Shown: piece by piece, positions 26,914 to 35,869 of the stretch | Numbering within the stretch: position 1 is the stretch's first letter | Layout of the letters: the number at the start of each line of letters is the position of its first letter | Origin: Rhodococcus sovatensis | GTDB taxonomy: Bacteria; Actinomycetota; Actinomycetes; Mycobacteriales; Mycobacteriaceae | Direction of reading: 5' to 3' | DNA: 64,000 bases | NCBI RefSeq assembly: GCF_037327425.1 | Contig: NZ_CP147846.1 | Location: 1,302,001 to 1,366,000 of the forward strand | Program-made: the position numbers and the translations under genes | The notes under the pieces: model-generated | What the model was told of the DNA's origin: nothing | The model's input: only the letters and a program-made list of their open reading frames with translations | Databases searched by the model: none

Positions 26914-27692
26914 CCACGCTGACTCAGAACCGCACGCTCACCCTCGGCGGCTTCAGCCCGACCTTTCTCGGCCTCGAGATCAAGAGGCTGGTCCGCAACC
27001 GTCGGACGGTTGTGTTCACCTTGGTGATGCCGCCGGTGTTCTTCGTGATCTTCGGAACCCAATCCGACTTCACCAGCAACTACGCATTCGCGCACGGAAA
27101 CGTGACGGCGTTCGTCGCGATCAGCATGGCCGTCTACGGCGCAATGCTCGCGGCCACCAGCGGCGGCGCAATGGTGTCGGTCGAGCGCGCGCAGGGGTGG
27201 AGTCGGCAACTGCGCCTGACGCCGTTGCGCCCTGTCGCGTACATCGTGACCAAGATGATCGTCGCGATGACGATGGGCCTCGCATCGGTGCTCGTCGTGT
27301 TCGCGGTCGCTGCAGGCTTCGGGGCGGACATGCCGATCTGGGTCTGGGTGTCCAGCGGCATCATCGCCTGGCTTGGCAGTTCGGTGTTCGCGGCGTTCGG
27401 ATTGTTCATGGGATATCTGCTGCCGTCGGAAAACGTGATGCAGATTCTCGGACCTGTTCTCGCCGTCCTGGCCTTCGCCGGTGGGCTGTTCGTTCCACTC
27501 GCGGACAGCGGCTGGTTCGCCGACATCGCCAAGTTCACCCCGCTGTACGGTCTCGCGGCCGTTGCGCGGGCTCCGTTCACCGAGCCCTCGTTCGGCACCC
27601 TTGCAGTCGCCGTGATCAATCTCCTCGTGTGGGCAGGGTTGTTCATCTCCGGCGCTGCAGTCCTGTTCCGTCGTGATACGAAGCGTGTGTGA
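26910..27692 (+). CDS. ABC-2 type exporter permease
   Basis: 260-residue membrane protein with six hydrophobic segments and an ABC-2 fold. Recognisable features are ERAQGWSRQLRLTPLRPVAYI after the second helix and FAGGLFVPLADSGWFADIAKFTPLYGL in the C-terminal half. It forms the membrane part of the exporter with the preceding ATPase. Its stop is 13 bases before the kinase GTG. Confidence 0.88.
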   Translation: MTTLTQNRTLTLGGFSPTFLGLEIKRLVRNRRTVVFTLVMPPVFFVIFGTQSDFTSNYAFAHGNVTAFVAISMAVYGAMLAATSGGAMVSVERAQGWSRQLRLTPLRPVAYIVTKMIVAMTMGLASVLVVFAVAAGFGADMPIWVWVSSGIIAWLGSSVFAAFGLFMGYLLPSENVMQILGPVLAVLAFAGGLFVPLADSGWFADIAKFTPLYGLAAVARAPFTEPSFGTLAVAVINLLVWAGLFISGAAVLFRRDTKRV

Positions 27693-27705
27693 ACGGGGTA
27701 CTAGC

Positions 27706-28860
27706 GTGAGCACCATGACCCCAGTCGAGGTGAGTGCACCCGAGGGGATCGGTCGGATGTTCCGCTTCGGCTGGGTTTTCGGCTTGATCTGGCTGTTCTA
27801 CCTCGCGTATCCGCTCGGGGAGGTGCTGGCACTTCCGCACCTGTGGCAGAAGGTTCTCGGATCTGCGGCCGTCGTCGCGTTCGGAGCCACGTTCCTCATC
27901 GTCATCTGGGGATTCCGGACCGCCAATCGATCAGGACGAGCACTCGACATTCGCTGGGCGTGGTTCGGGTTGATCGTGATGGGCTCGTTGATCGTGGTCC
28001 TGGCCGTCATGATCGGAAGCCAGTCGTTCGGGGCGACGATCTACATGGCCGTCCTTGCGATGATGACCCTGCCGACGCGTCAGGCATGGGCCTCGGTGGC
28101 CGTTCTCGTCGTGGTGATCGAGGTCGTTCCCCGTATCGTTCCCGACTGGGATCCCGGCTCGTTCTTCGCCTTTCAACTCGTCATCAGTGCGGTTGCAGCA
28201 TGGGGCATCACGCAGGTGTTCAAGCGCAACCACGAACTCGCTGTCGCCCGCCAGCAGCTGGCCGACCTCGCCATCGTGGCCGAACGCGAGCGCGTCAGCC
28301 GTGACGTTCACGACATCCTCGGCCACTCGCTCACCGTCATCACCGTCAAAGCCGAATTGGCGGGACGACTGATCGAGATCGACCCAGCGCGCGCGGCCGT
28401 CGAGATCGGCGAGGTGGAAGCGCTTGCCCGCGAAGCCCTCAGCGATGTTCGATCGACGGTCGGTGGACTACGCAAGGTCGACGTCGCGGTCGAGCTCGCA
28501 AATGCGCGCACCGCGCTCGCCTCCGCTGGAATCGACGCCGATCTGCCGCTCGACGCAGATCTTGTCCCGCTGCGCAACCGCGAATTGTTCGGGTGGACCC
28601 TTCGCGAAGCCGTCACCAACGTGATTCGGCACAGCGGTGCGAGGCGCTGCCGTGTCGACGTGCAGGCCTCACGCATCGAGATTTCCGACGACGGGGCCGG
28701 TGTCTCGGAACAGTGCCCTGGCGACGGCAGTATCAACGACGACGGCAGTATCGGCAACGGTTTGCGCGGGCTCGCCGAACGCGTGAAAGCCGCGAACGGA
28801 ACACTGACCGTCGGACGATCGGGGACCGGGGGATTCACAGTCGAGGTGGAGTGCCGATGA
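27706..28860 (+). CDS. Sensor histidine kinase (NarL/DesK-type, HisKA_3)
   Basis: 384-residue membrane kinase. About five hydrophobic segments cover residues 20-170. The phospho-acceptor is His202 in RERVSRDVHDILGHSLTVI, and the ATPase region contains REAVTNVIRHSGARRC (N box) and a late GNGLRGLAERVKAANG. The small extracellular loops suggest it senses within the membrane. GTG 27706 or ATG 27715 may be the start. It overlaps the response regulator by four bases. Confidence 0.88.
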   Translation: MSTMTPVEVSAPEGIGRMFRFGWVFGLIWLFYLAYPLGEVLALPHLWQKVLGSAAVVAFGATFLIVIWGFRTANRSGRALDIRWAWFGLIVMGSLIVVLAVMIGSQSFGATIYMAVLAMMTLPTRQAWASVAVLVVVIEVVPRIVPDWDPGSFFAFQLVISAVAAWGITQVFKRNHELAVARQQLADLAIVAERERVSRDVHDILGHSLTVITVKAELAGRLIEIDPARAAVEIGEVEALAREALSDVRSTVGGLRKVDVAVELANARTALASAGIDADLPLDADLVPLRNRELFGWTLREAVTNVIRHSGARRCRVDVQASRIEISDDGAGVSEQCPGDGSINDDGSIGNGLRGLAERVKAANGTLTVGRSGTGGFTVEVECR

Positions 28861-29465
28861 GCATCAGGTTGTTACTGGCCGACGATCAGGCCCTCGTCCG
28901 CGGTGCGCTGGCCGCACTGCTGGACCTCGAGTCGGATCTCGAGGTCGTCGCAGAAGTGGGACGCGGCGACGAGGTTGTCGCCGCCGCTCTCGAACACCGT
29001 CCCGACGTCGCCTTGCTCGACGTCGAAATGCCGGGACTGGACGGGATCGCGGCGACCGCCGAGTTACGAAAGCACGTGCCGAGCTGCCGGGTGATGATCG
29101 TCACCACGTTCGGACGGCCCGGGTACCTGCGTCGCGCGATCGATGCCGGCGCCGACGGGTTCGTCGTCAAGGACACCCCGGCGAGACAATTGGCCGACGC
29201 GGTCCGCCGGGTCGACATGGGTCTGCGCGTGGTCGATCCGACGCTTGCCACCGAGACGCTGACCGAGGGAATCTCGCCGCTGACCGCGCGCGAGCACGAA
29301 GTTCTTCGGGCCGCGGCAGCAGGTGGGACGGCCGCGCGACTGGCCGCGGCGCTGCACCTGTCCGAGGGCACGGTCCGCAATCATCTGTCCGCTGCCATCG
29401 GAAAAACGGGCACCACGACTCGCGCCGAAGCAGTCCGGGTGGCGGAGGAACGAGGGTGGTTGTGA
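28857..29465 (+). CDS. Response regulator, NarL/LuxR type
   Basis: 202 residues. The receiver domain has the acidic pair ADD near residues 8-10, phosphorylatable Asp55 (VALLDVEMPG) and a later VKD lysine. A LuxR helix-turn-helix (LTAREHEVLRAAAAGGTAARLAAALHLSEGTVRNHLSAAIGK) is at the C-terminus. It is the partner of the preceding kinase and probably controls the exporter genes upstream. Confidence 0.92.
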   Translation: MSIRLLLADDQALVRGALAALLDLESDLEVVAEVGRGDEVVAAALEHRPDVALLDVEMPGLDGIAATAELRKHVPSCRVMIVTTFGRPGYLRRAIDAGADGFVVKDTPARQLADAVRRVDMGLRVVDPTLATETLTEGISPLTAREHEVLRAAAAGGTAARLAAALHLSEGTVRNHLSAAIGKTGTTTRAEAVRVAEERGWL

Positions 29466-29520
29466 CGGTCGCCCGCGCGCCCGAGCATCGGCCGCGCGGG
29501 TGGACTGGCAAACTCGAGGG

Positions 29521-30240
29521 GTGAACCCGACTCTCGACCGCGATCAGTACGGCGACCCATATGGGGATTCGTACGACTATTCCGAACCCGAACCTCCGCG
29601 GCTCGGCTTCTTCGGCACGCTCGGTCGGTGGACGACGCGACTCGTCGTAGGCGTCGTATTGATGGGGTTGTTGGTCGTCGGTGGGACCGCGGTCCGGGTG
29701 TGGCACGTTGCCCGAATCGACGACAAGACGACGGCGGACGCAATCGTCGTCCTCGGTGCCGCGCAGTACTCCGGAACGCCGTCATCGGTGTTCGAGGCGC
29801 GGTTGTCTCAGGCAGCGTCGTTGTTCGAGGAGGGTGTGGCTCCCGAGATCGTGACAGTCGGAGGCAAGCAGGAAGGCGATCTGTACACCGAGGCTGCGTC
29901 GGGAAAGATGTTCCTCATCGACCAGGGCGTGCCGGCTGATCAGATCACCGCCGTCGAACAGGGTTCGGACACGCTCGAAAGTATCGAAGCGGTCAGCGAA
30001 ACCTTACGTGCACAGGGCAAGTCGTCGGTGGTGCTGGTGTCAGATCCGTGGCACTCGCTCCGCACGCGCACCATGGCACGGGACGCCGGGTTGGACGCAT
30101 GGACGTCCCCGACCCGCACCGGACCCGCGGTGTACACGCGTGAATCGCAGGCACACGGCATCGCGCGCGAGACAGGCGCGCTCCTGTGGTACCAATTGAC
30201 GCACTTCACCGCTGACTTCGCGTACACGGCAGGGCAATGA
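29521..30240 (+). CDS. YdcF/SanA-like DUF218 membrane protein
   Basis: 239 residues. A Tyr/Asp/Pro-rich cytoplasmic head precedes one membrane helix (VVGVVLMGLLVVGGTAVRVW, residues ~43-62). A DUF218 domain follows with DAIVVLGAAQYSGTPSSVFEARL, the GG(K)xE-type loop and SDPWHSLRTRTMARDAGL. Related proteins (SanA, ElyC) act on the cell envelope. It starts at GTG 29521 and overlaps dgt by four bases. Confidence 0.8.
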   Translation: MNPTLDRDQYGDPYGDSYDYSEPEPPRLGFFGTLGRWTTRLVVGVVLMGLLVVGGTAVRVWHVARIDDKTTADAIVVLGAAQYSGTPSSVFEARLSQAASLFEEGVAPEIVTVGGKQEGDLYTEAASGKMFLIDQGVPADQITAVEQGSDTLESIEAVSETLRAQGKSSVVLVSDPWHSLRTRTMARDAGLDAWTSPTRTGPAVYTRESQAHGIARETGALLWYQLTHFTADFAYTAGQ

Positions 30241-31514
30241 CGGTGGGTACCTACATCGATCACGACGTCCAGCGCTTCGTCACCGAGGCGCCGAAGACGG
30301 CTGGGCTGAACAGTGCGCAGGAAAATGCTTCGCACCGTAGCGCTTTCGCGCGAGATCGTGCGAGGGTGCTGCACTGCGCGGCGCTCCGGCGGCTGGCCGA
30401 CAAGACGCAGGTGACCGGCCCGCGCGACGGGGACACTCCCCGTACCCGGCTGACGCATTCGCTCGAGGTCGCGCAGATCGGCCGGAGCATCGCCGAGGGA
30501 ATCGGCAGCGATCCGGACCTCGTCGACCTGGCCGGGCTTGCGCACGATATTGGGCACCCTCCCTACGGTCACAACGGCGAACGGGCCCTCGACGAGGTCG
30601 CAGTCGACTGCGGCGGATTCGAAGGCAACGCACAGAATCTGCGAATCCTCACCGGGCTCGAACCGAAGATCCTCGACGCCGACGGCCAAAGCGTCGGACT
30701 CAACTTGACGCGCGCTTCACTCGACGCGGCGACGAAATATCCGTGGCTACGCCCGTCACCCGGCGCCAAGTTCGGGGCCTACGACGACGATGCCGCCATC
30801 CTCGACTGGGTTCGTGACGGTGCGCCCGAGCGTCGCAAGTGCCTCGAAGCACAGTCGATGGATTGGGCCGACGATGTCGCGTACTCGGTGCACGATGTGG
30901 AGGACGGTGTTATCGACGGTCGTATCGCCCTGCGATCACTGGGTGCTCCCGCCGAGCAGCGCGAGTTGGCCGAACTGGGTGTCCGAGAATTCCGGGGCCT
31001 CGACGTGAACGAACTCATCGAAGCGGCGGACCGGTTGTCACGGATGCCCGTAGTGACGACTGTGGGTCAGTTCGACGGCACCTTGGCGGCATCGGTCGCG
31101 CTCAAGCATTTGACGAGTGAGCTCGTCGGCAGGTTCGCAACCGCTGCGATCAACGGCACCCGCAGCCGACGGGGAACAGAGCCTCTGGCCAGATACGACG
31201 CCGACCTGGTGATCCCGCCGATCGTCGCAGCCGAGGTAGCGCTGCTCAAGACGATGGCGCTGCGGTACGTGATGTCCGACGCCGGGCACAAGATCCGTCA
31301 GGAACGCCAGCGTGACCGAATTCATCGGGTCGCGGAGTGGCTGCAGAGATCAGCGCCGGGGGAGTTGGACCCGATATTCGTCCCGGCCTGGAACCGAGCC
31401 GACAGTGACGGGGAGCGGACACGGGTGGTGGTAGATCAGATCGCGTCGTACACCGAAAGCAGGCTCGAACTGATCGACAAGCGCAGTCTCGGAGCTCAAG
31501 CCAGCTGGGGCTGA
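30237..31514 (+). CDS. dgt: Deoxyguanosinetriphosphate triphosphohydrolase-like protein
   Basis: 425-residue HD-domain enzyme expected to hydrolyse dNTPs to deoxynucleoside and triphosphate. The metal site is spread over TRLTHSLEVAQIGRSIAEGI and LAHDIGHPPYGHNGERAL (the HD pair), with a later DVAYSVHDVEDGV segment. It begins ATG 30237 in an ATGA overlap and precedes dnaG by 41 bases. The dgt-dnaG pair is conserved in mycobacteria and links the dNTP pool with replication. Confidence 0.93.
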   Translation: MTVGTYIDHDVQRFVTEAPKTAGLNSAQENASHRSAFARDRARVLHCAALRRLADKTQVTGPRDGDTPRTRLTHSLEVAQIGRSIAEGIGSDPDLVDLAGLAHDIGHPPYGHNGERALDEVAVDCGGFEGNAQNLRILTGLEPKILDADGQSVGLNLTRASLDAATKYPWLRPSPGAKFGAYDDDAAILDWVRDGAPERRKCLEAQSMDWADDVAYSVHDVEDGVIDGRIALRSLGAPAEQRELAELGVREFRGLDVNELIEAADRLSRMPVVTTVGQFDGTLAASVALKHLTSELVGRFATAAINGTRSRRGTEPLARYDADLVIPPIVAAEVALLKTMALRYVMSDAGHKIRQERQRDRIHRVAEWLQRSAPGELDPIFVPAWNRADSDGERTRVVVDQIASYTESRLELIDKRSLGAQASWG

Positions 31515-31555
31515 TCTGATTCTCCGGAGGCTGAGGACAGGACTAGACTGCCCGT

Positions 31556-33487
31556 GTGGCCGGCCGAATTCCTGAACGTGACATAGCCGCCATTCGCGAA
31601 CGCACACGGATCGAAGACGTCGTCGGTGACTACGTCTCTCTCAAGCGCGCGGGCGGCGACTCGATGAAGGGCCTGTGCCCGTTCCACGACGAGAAGTCGC
31701 CGTCGTTCCACGTTCGTCCCAACCACGGGCACTTTCACTGCTTCGGCTGCGGTGAAGGTGGTGATGCCTACTCCTTCCTCCAGAAGATCGAACACATTTC
31801 CTTCGTCGAGGCCGTCGAGCAACTCGCGGACCGATTGAACTACTCGATCACCTACGAGGGCGGAGGGCCCTCGGTCCAACGTGACCGAGGGACACGAGCG
31901 CGGCTGATCGCGGCGAACTCCGCAGCACAGGAGTTCTACGCTGCTCGACTACGCGAACCCGACGCGCAGACAGCCCGTGACTACCTCACCGAACGCAACT
32001 TCGACGGCCAGGCAGCGCTGACGTACGGCTGCGGATACGCGCCCGACGGCTGGGACACCCTGACCAAGCATCTGCTCTCCAGCGGCTTCGAGGCCAAGGA
32101 GATCATCGACGCAGGCCTGGCGACACCGGGCAAGCGCGGCACCCCGATCGACAGGTTCCGGCGCAGGCTCGTGTGGCCGATCAGAAGCCAGAGCGGGGAC
32201 GTCATCGGGTTCGGTGCGCGCAAGCTCTTCGATGACGACACCATGCCCGGCAAATACATCAACACGCCGGAAACCATGCTGTACAAGAAGTCTCAGGTGT
32301 TGTTCGGGCTCGATCTCGCGCGCAAGGACATCGCCAAATCGCATCAGGCCGTCATCGTCGAGGGCTACACCGACGTCATGGCGATGCACCTCGCCGGCGT
32401 CAAGACTGCGGTCGCGTCGTGCGGTACGGCGTTCGGTGAAGATCACCTCGCAATGCTGCGGCGACTGATGATGGACGACAGCTACTTTCGCGGCGAAGTC
32501 ATCTACACCTTCGACGGTGACGCTGCCGGGCAGGCCGCTGCGATGAAGGCGTTCGAAGGTGATCAGAAGATTGCCGGTCAGACGTTCGTTGCGGTTGCGC
32601 CCGACGGCATGGATCCGTGCGAGCTGCGACAGAAGTCCGGTGACGGTGCCGTCCGTGATCTGGTTGCGCGCCGTACACCGATGTTCGCGTTCGTCGTCAA
32701 ATCGCTTCTGAGCGAACATGACCTCGACACCCCAGAAGGACGTGTCGAGGCGCTTCGTCGGACGGTACCGGTCGTCGCCCGTATCAAGGACGCATCACTG
32801 CGCGACGAGTACGCGCGTCAGCTCGCCGGGTGGACCGGCTGGGATGACACGGCAATGGTGCTTGCCCGGGTGCGGGACGAAGCGAAGAAGAATGCCCGCG
32901 GCGGTGGCGACGCGAAGGGGAAGCGTGTCCCGTTCGAGAAGCGTCAGGCCCCGACGCCCGAGGTGCCTGCAGGCCCGGTGCGTCCGCAGCCTAAAGATCC
33001 GTCGTTGTGGCCGCAGCGAGAGGCCCTCAAGTCCGCTCTGCAGAATCCCGCGATCGCAGGTTCGGTGTTCGACTCTTTGCCGCCGGAGACGTTCACTCAT
33101 CCCGCGTACGCGGCCGTCAGTCAGGCCGTGACGGCAGCTGGGGGCACCGCAGCGGGACTCGGCGGGGGAGAGTGGGTCGACGCCGTCGCCAAGCGTGCGG
33201 AGACGCCTGTCGTGAAGTCGCTTGTGATGGAGTTGGCCGTCGAGCACATCCCGGTGGCAGACATTGCGCTGACGCGATACATCGGCGGAGTGCTCGCGCG
33301 TCTGCAGGAAGTGTGGGTGGGCGAACAGGTGGCCGAGCTGAAGTCCAAGATGCAGCGAATGTCACCGCAGGTCAATCCGGACGAGTACTACGCGCTGCTG
33401 GGCGATGTGATCGCGCTCGAGCAGTACCGGCGCAGCCTGCTCGAACAGGCAATCGGCAACGTCGAGGACGCTTCCGAAGCCGGTTAG
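31556..33487 (+). CDS. dnaG: DNA primase
   Basis: 643-residue primase that makes RNA primers at the fork. The CHC2 zinc finger is CPFHDEKSPSF...HCFGCGEGGD (residues ~40-65). The Toprim core shows VEGYTDVMAMHLAG and FDGDAAGQAAAMKA. The C-terminal DnaB-interaction domain follows a Lys/Pro-rich linker. It starts at GTG 31556; a TAGACT hexamer lies only a few bases before it, so a very short or absent leader is possible. It overlaps the convergent small gene by four bases. Confidence 0.96.
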   Translation: MAGRIPERDIAAIRERTRIEDVVGDYVSLKRAGGDSMKGLCPFHDEKSPSFHVRPNHGHFHCFGCGEGGDAYSFLQKIEHISFVEAVEQLADRLNYSITYEGGGPSVQRDRGTRARLIAANSAAQEFYAARLREPDAQTARDYLTERNFDGQAALTYGCGYAPDGWDTLTKHLLSSGFEAKEIIDAGLATPGKRGTPIDRFRRRLVWPIRSQSGDVIGFGARKLFDDDTMPGKYINTPETMLYKKSQVLFGLDLARKDIAKSHQAVIVEGYTDVMAMHLAGVKTAVASCGTAFGEDHLAMLRRLMMDDSYFRGEVIYTFDGDAAGQAAAMKAFEGDQKIAGQTFVAVAPDGMDPCELRQKSGDGAVRDLVARRTPMFAFVVKSLLSEHDLDTPEGRVEALRRTVPVVARIKDASLRDEYARQLAGWTGWDDTAMVLARVRDEAKKNARGGGDAKGKRVPFEKRQAPTPEVPAGPVRPQPKDPSLWPQREALKSALQNPAIAGSVFDSLPPETFTHPAYAAVSQAVTAAGGTAAGLGGGEWVDAVAKRAETPVVKSLVMELAVEHIPVADIALTRYIGGVLARLQEVWVGEQVAELKSKMQRMSPQVNPDEYYALLGDVIALEQYRRSLLEQAIGNVEDASEAG

Positions 33488-33732
33488 CGCTTGCGGAGCT
33501 GATCCTGCGGGATGTACAGCTGCGTATCCTCGTCGATCGGCTTCATCGGCTCGAGCTTCGGCTGCGTGTTCAGCGAGTCCGACAGCTTCTGCCTGCCCAC
33601 CTCGATGACCTTCCGCGTAGCCGGGCTACCCGCGACGGCCGAAGCGGTCTTACGGATCTGCTCGTAGCGCCCACGACCCGCCTTGGCTCCGAGTACGTAG
33701 GCCGCTCCGGCAGCCAGAACCAAACGAATCAT
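33484..33732 (-). CDS. Small hypothetical protein with hydrophobic N-terminus
   Basis: 82 residues. A short hydrophobic start (IRLVLAAGAAYVLGAKAG) is followed by a basic, charged stretch GRGRYEQIRKTASAV and a polar tail. Proteins of this design are common beside dnaG in Rhodococcus-type genomes and are sometimes called YtxH-like. The ATG at 33732 has a GAGAGGAC site in front. Probably membrane-associated; function unknown. Confidence 0.65.
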   Translation of the reverse strand: MIRLVLAAGAAYVLGAKAGRGRYEQIRKTASAVAGSPATRKVIEVGRQKLSDSLNTQPKLEPMKPIDEDTQLYIPQDQLRKR

Positions 33733-33870
33733 GAAAGTCCTCTCAGTGAAGCTGGGCGCGGTCCCTCCATCCTGCCTGACACCGCCGGGACAGGGCGATT
33801 TGGTACTCCCATGGGGGTGTGCGCTATTGTTTCTTTCGGCCCGCACGAGAGTGCGAAGCCACCGAGGTAA

Positions 33871-33943
33871 TCCCCTGTAGCTCAATTGGCAGAGCTTCCG
33901 ACTGTTAATCGGACGGTTGCTGGTTCGAGTCCAGCCGGGGGAG
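33871..33943 (+). tRNA. tRNA-Asn (anticodon GTT)
   Basis: A 73-base cloverleaf. The acceptor stem TCCCCTG pairs with CGGGGGA. The D arm is GCTCAATTGGCAGAGC, the anticodon arm is TCCGACTGTTAATCGGA with GTT at 33904-33906, and the T arm is GCTGGTTCGAGTCCAGC. The discriminator is G and CCA is not encoded. The 3' part is the attachment site of the island that follows, and the gene remains intact. Confidence 0.95.
33909..33941 (+). repeat. Left attachment site (attL) in tRNA-Asn
   Basis: A 33-base stretch from the 3' strand of the anticodon stem through the T arm into the acceptor stem. It is repeated exactly, in the same orientation, at 51352-51384. Direct repeats of a tRNA 3' end are the classic mark of integrase-mediated island insertion. 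Confidence 0.8.
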
Positions 33944-33953
33944 CGCGATAGGC

Positions 33954-33995
33954 CCTCTGACCTGCACGACTGTGCGGGACAGAGGGTCTTTTTCG
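33954..33995 (+). terminator. Rho-independent terminator after tRNA-Asn
   Basis: The stem formed by CCCTCTG and CAGAGGG encloses an inner GCAC/GTGC stem and is followed by TCTTTTT. It ends the tRNA transcript. Because the probable original tRNA terminator lies beyond attR, this one would have arrived with the island. Confidence 0.8.
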
Positions 33996-34200
33996 TATTT
34001 GGATACGTCGCGGCGAAGTCGGACGGTCAGGTATCCGCCCAGGCTCGCATGAAGCTCGACCAGGTGGTGTTCGGTCTGTGCTCGCCGGCTTGTCACGGCT
34101 TGCCACAACTCGTCCGTAACTCATCTTGTGGAGGGTCCGTTGACAGTCGGATTCCAGTAGGCGTCGCACGCTGGGCAGACTTCGCTCACGCCGGTGTAAG

Positions 34201-34216
34201 GTATCCAATTGGATAC
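34201..34216. promoter_or_regulatory. Perfect 16-bp palindrome before the XRE antitoxin-like gene
   Basis: GTATCCAATTGGATAC is fully symmetric and ends eight bases before the GGAGGAGG ribosome site of the XRE gene. It is a good candidate autoregulatory operator. A related half-spaced version, GTATTTGGATAC, occurs at 33995-34006. Confidence 0.65.
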
Positions 34217-34240
34217 GTAGCACGGAGGAGGTAGCGGTTC

Positions 34241-34756
34241 ATGGCTGGACATGGGCTCGTTGAGCGTGCGCGTCGTGCTGCTGGTTTGACGCAGGGTGAG
34301 CTTGCGCGTCGGGCACACACGTCGCGTCCGACGTTGTCGGCGTACGAGAACGGCCGCAAGTCACCGTCTTTGGAGACTCTCGAACGCTTGCTGGGGGAGG
34401 CTGGGTTCGACGTCGAAGCTGTGCCTCGTGTGGAGTTCGTGGATGTGCCGAGTGCTCGTGGTCGTGTGTATCGGGTGCCGACGTCGTTGCCGCGGTTGCC
34501 GATTGCCGATGCCTTGGGAACTGTGGTGTTGCCGCTGGATTTGAACTGGTCGTCGCCGGGTCAGGAGTTCCGGTTGGCGGACCGTGTGGAGCGGGCCAGG
34601 TTGTACGAGATCGTGCTGCGCGAGGGTCGTCCGGAGGATGTGCTGCGGTATATCGACGGTGTGCTTCTGGTCGATGTGTGGTCGGAGTTGGTTGTGCCGC
34701 GTGATGTTCGGGCAGCGTGGGAGTCTGTCGTCGATGCATTGTCGAGCAGTAGGTGA
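34241..34756 (+). CDS. XRE-family DNA-binding protein, orphan antitoxin-like
   Basis: 171 residues. The N-terminal helix-turn-helix is GLTQGELARRAHTSRPTLSAYENGRKSPSLETLERLL (residues ~15-50). The second domain (residues ~65-165) is acidic and helical and resembles antitoxin regulators paired with nucleotidyltransferase-type toxins. No toxin-like gene follows: 34757-35245 has no convincing ORF. A strong GGAGGAGG site and a 16-bp palindrome precede it. Either the toxin was lost or this is a stand-alone regulator. Confidence 0.75.
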   Translation: MAGHGLVERARRAAGLTQGELARRAHTSRPTLSAYENGRKSPSLETLERLLGEAGFDVEAVPRVEFVDVPSARGRVYRVPTSLPRLPIADALGTVVLPLDLNWSSPGQEFRLADRVERARLYEIVLREGRPEDVLRYIDGVLLVDVWSELVVPRDVRAAWESVVDALSSSR

Positions 34757-35245
34757 ACGACACCTGATGTGGGGATGCGTCCTTGCTTCGCAGAGACCAA
34801 ATTTTGGGATCCCGGCGTCGCGAAATGCGCACCAGGAGCGAGCTGGTCCGATCGAAGAATATTGCGTCACGCGGCCTTCGATTGAATTGAGTAAGGGCGT
34901 CAAACTCTCGACTGGTGCGGACTGTATTGGATCGATGAGGCGCTTGACTACTGATCCCTGCATTTCCGAAGCGTCGCAAACCAAGGTGCGTGAGTCGAGG
35001 TTAATCGATCGGAACCTCGGCGGGTGGCCGATTTCGCCTAAAGATCTGTGTAGCAAAAGGTTTAGATGCAGATGACGAAGGCGGGTAACAGCGTTGGAAC
35101 CGCCATGGGGGCTATCTGGAGGTGGGCGATGTAAATTACTCTTTGCTCGACGGTGCCGCCCGTCCGATGTGTTGCCACGTCCGGTTCGCCGATTCCGGGC
35201 GTTGCGAGAGCGAGGCGTCCCCGAGCCCGGCGTGCGCAAGCGTGG
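34757..35245. other. Intergenic stretch, no gene recognised
   Basis: About 490 bases with only short overlapping frames in all directions and none with a family-like composition. It lies where a toxin partner of the preceding antitoxin-like gene would be expected. No terminator or repeat was recognised, so it is probably degraded sequence. Confidence 0.5.
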
Positions 35246-35803
35246 CTAGCGCTGCGGCTTCGTGGTCGTGGACACGAGAAGTGCACGCGAGGGCACATCG
35301 CCAAGTGCGCGCACGGAATGCGCGCTCGATGAAGGAAAATGGAGCGAATCGCCTGACCCGAGGCATAATTTTTCGTCTCCGATGGTGACTTCCACGGACC
35401 CGTCCACTATGTAGAGCCATTCTTCACCCGAGTGTTGGGCGACTGGGGCACTCGACGATGGCTGGATAGTCAACAGGACGGCATCCAGACCTGGGTAATT
35501 ACCCGACAAAGTGGTCATTGCACCGTTTGCGGACTCTCGAGGTTCATGCTCTCCCGCGCGCACAAGGTGGAACGAGCGGGTCGACTCTTCTGCGACAAGC
35601 TCACTGAGCGTCACCTCGAATACCCGCGCGAGTTCGATGAGCGTGCCTACCGAGGATTGTCTCCCACCCGACTCGATCCGGGACAGCTGCGTAGTGGACA
35701 GGCCGACCCGTTGTCCGACGACTGCGAGGGTCCAACCTCGCTCCTTGCGAAGACTCGCAATTCTGCGTCCGATCCAGTTGTCGTCAGTGGGTTGGGCGGC
35801 CAT
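35246..35803 (-). CDS. XRE regulator with C-terminal cupin domain
   Basis: 185 residues. The helix-turn-helix (residues ~11-66) contains LAVVGQRVGLSTTQLSRIESGGRQSS. A single cupin (residues ~100-180) contains VAQHSGEEWLYIVDGSVEVTIG and GDSLHFPSSSAHSV. Regulators of this design often sense a small amino-acid or polyamine-like ligand in the cupin and control an adjacent transporter or catabolic operon. It diverges from the MFS gene, so it probably controls the dipeptide cluster. Confidence 0.85.
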   Translation of the reverse strand: MAAQPTDDNWIGRRIASLRKERGWTLAVVGQRVGLSTTQLSRIESGGRQSSVGTLIELARVFEVTLSELVAEESTRSFHLVRAGEHEPRESANGAMTTLSGNYPGLDAVLLTIQPSSSAPVAQHSGEEWLYIVDGSVEVTIGDEKLCLGSGDSLHFPSSSAHSVRALGDVPSRALLVSTTTKPQR

Positions 35804-35834
35804 GGGCTCATCCTACCTCCGCGTGCGCCATTAA

Positions 35835-35869
35835 CTTGCCTGAAAGGTCATTATGTTGCCCTACGGGTT
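35835..35869. promoter_or_regulatory. Pair of candidate operator half-palindromes between XRE-cupin gene and MFS gene
   Basis: TTGCCTGAAAGGTCA (35835-35849) and TTGCCCTACGGGTTG (35855-35869) share the pattern TTGCCY-NNN-RGG and lie 20 bp apart, near two helical turns. They sit in the 183-bp divergent region just upstream of the regulator gene, where an autoregulatory operator would be expected. The match is short, so this is a suggestion only. Confidence 0.35.

Noticed and set aside
33905..34108. Minus-strand ORF containing LDSNQQPSD
   Set aside because: It runs through tRNA-Asn; the DSNQQPS string is a well-known false translation of a tRNA 3' half. A similar false ORF crosses attR at 51300-51497.
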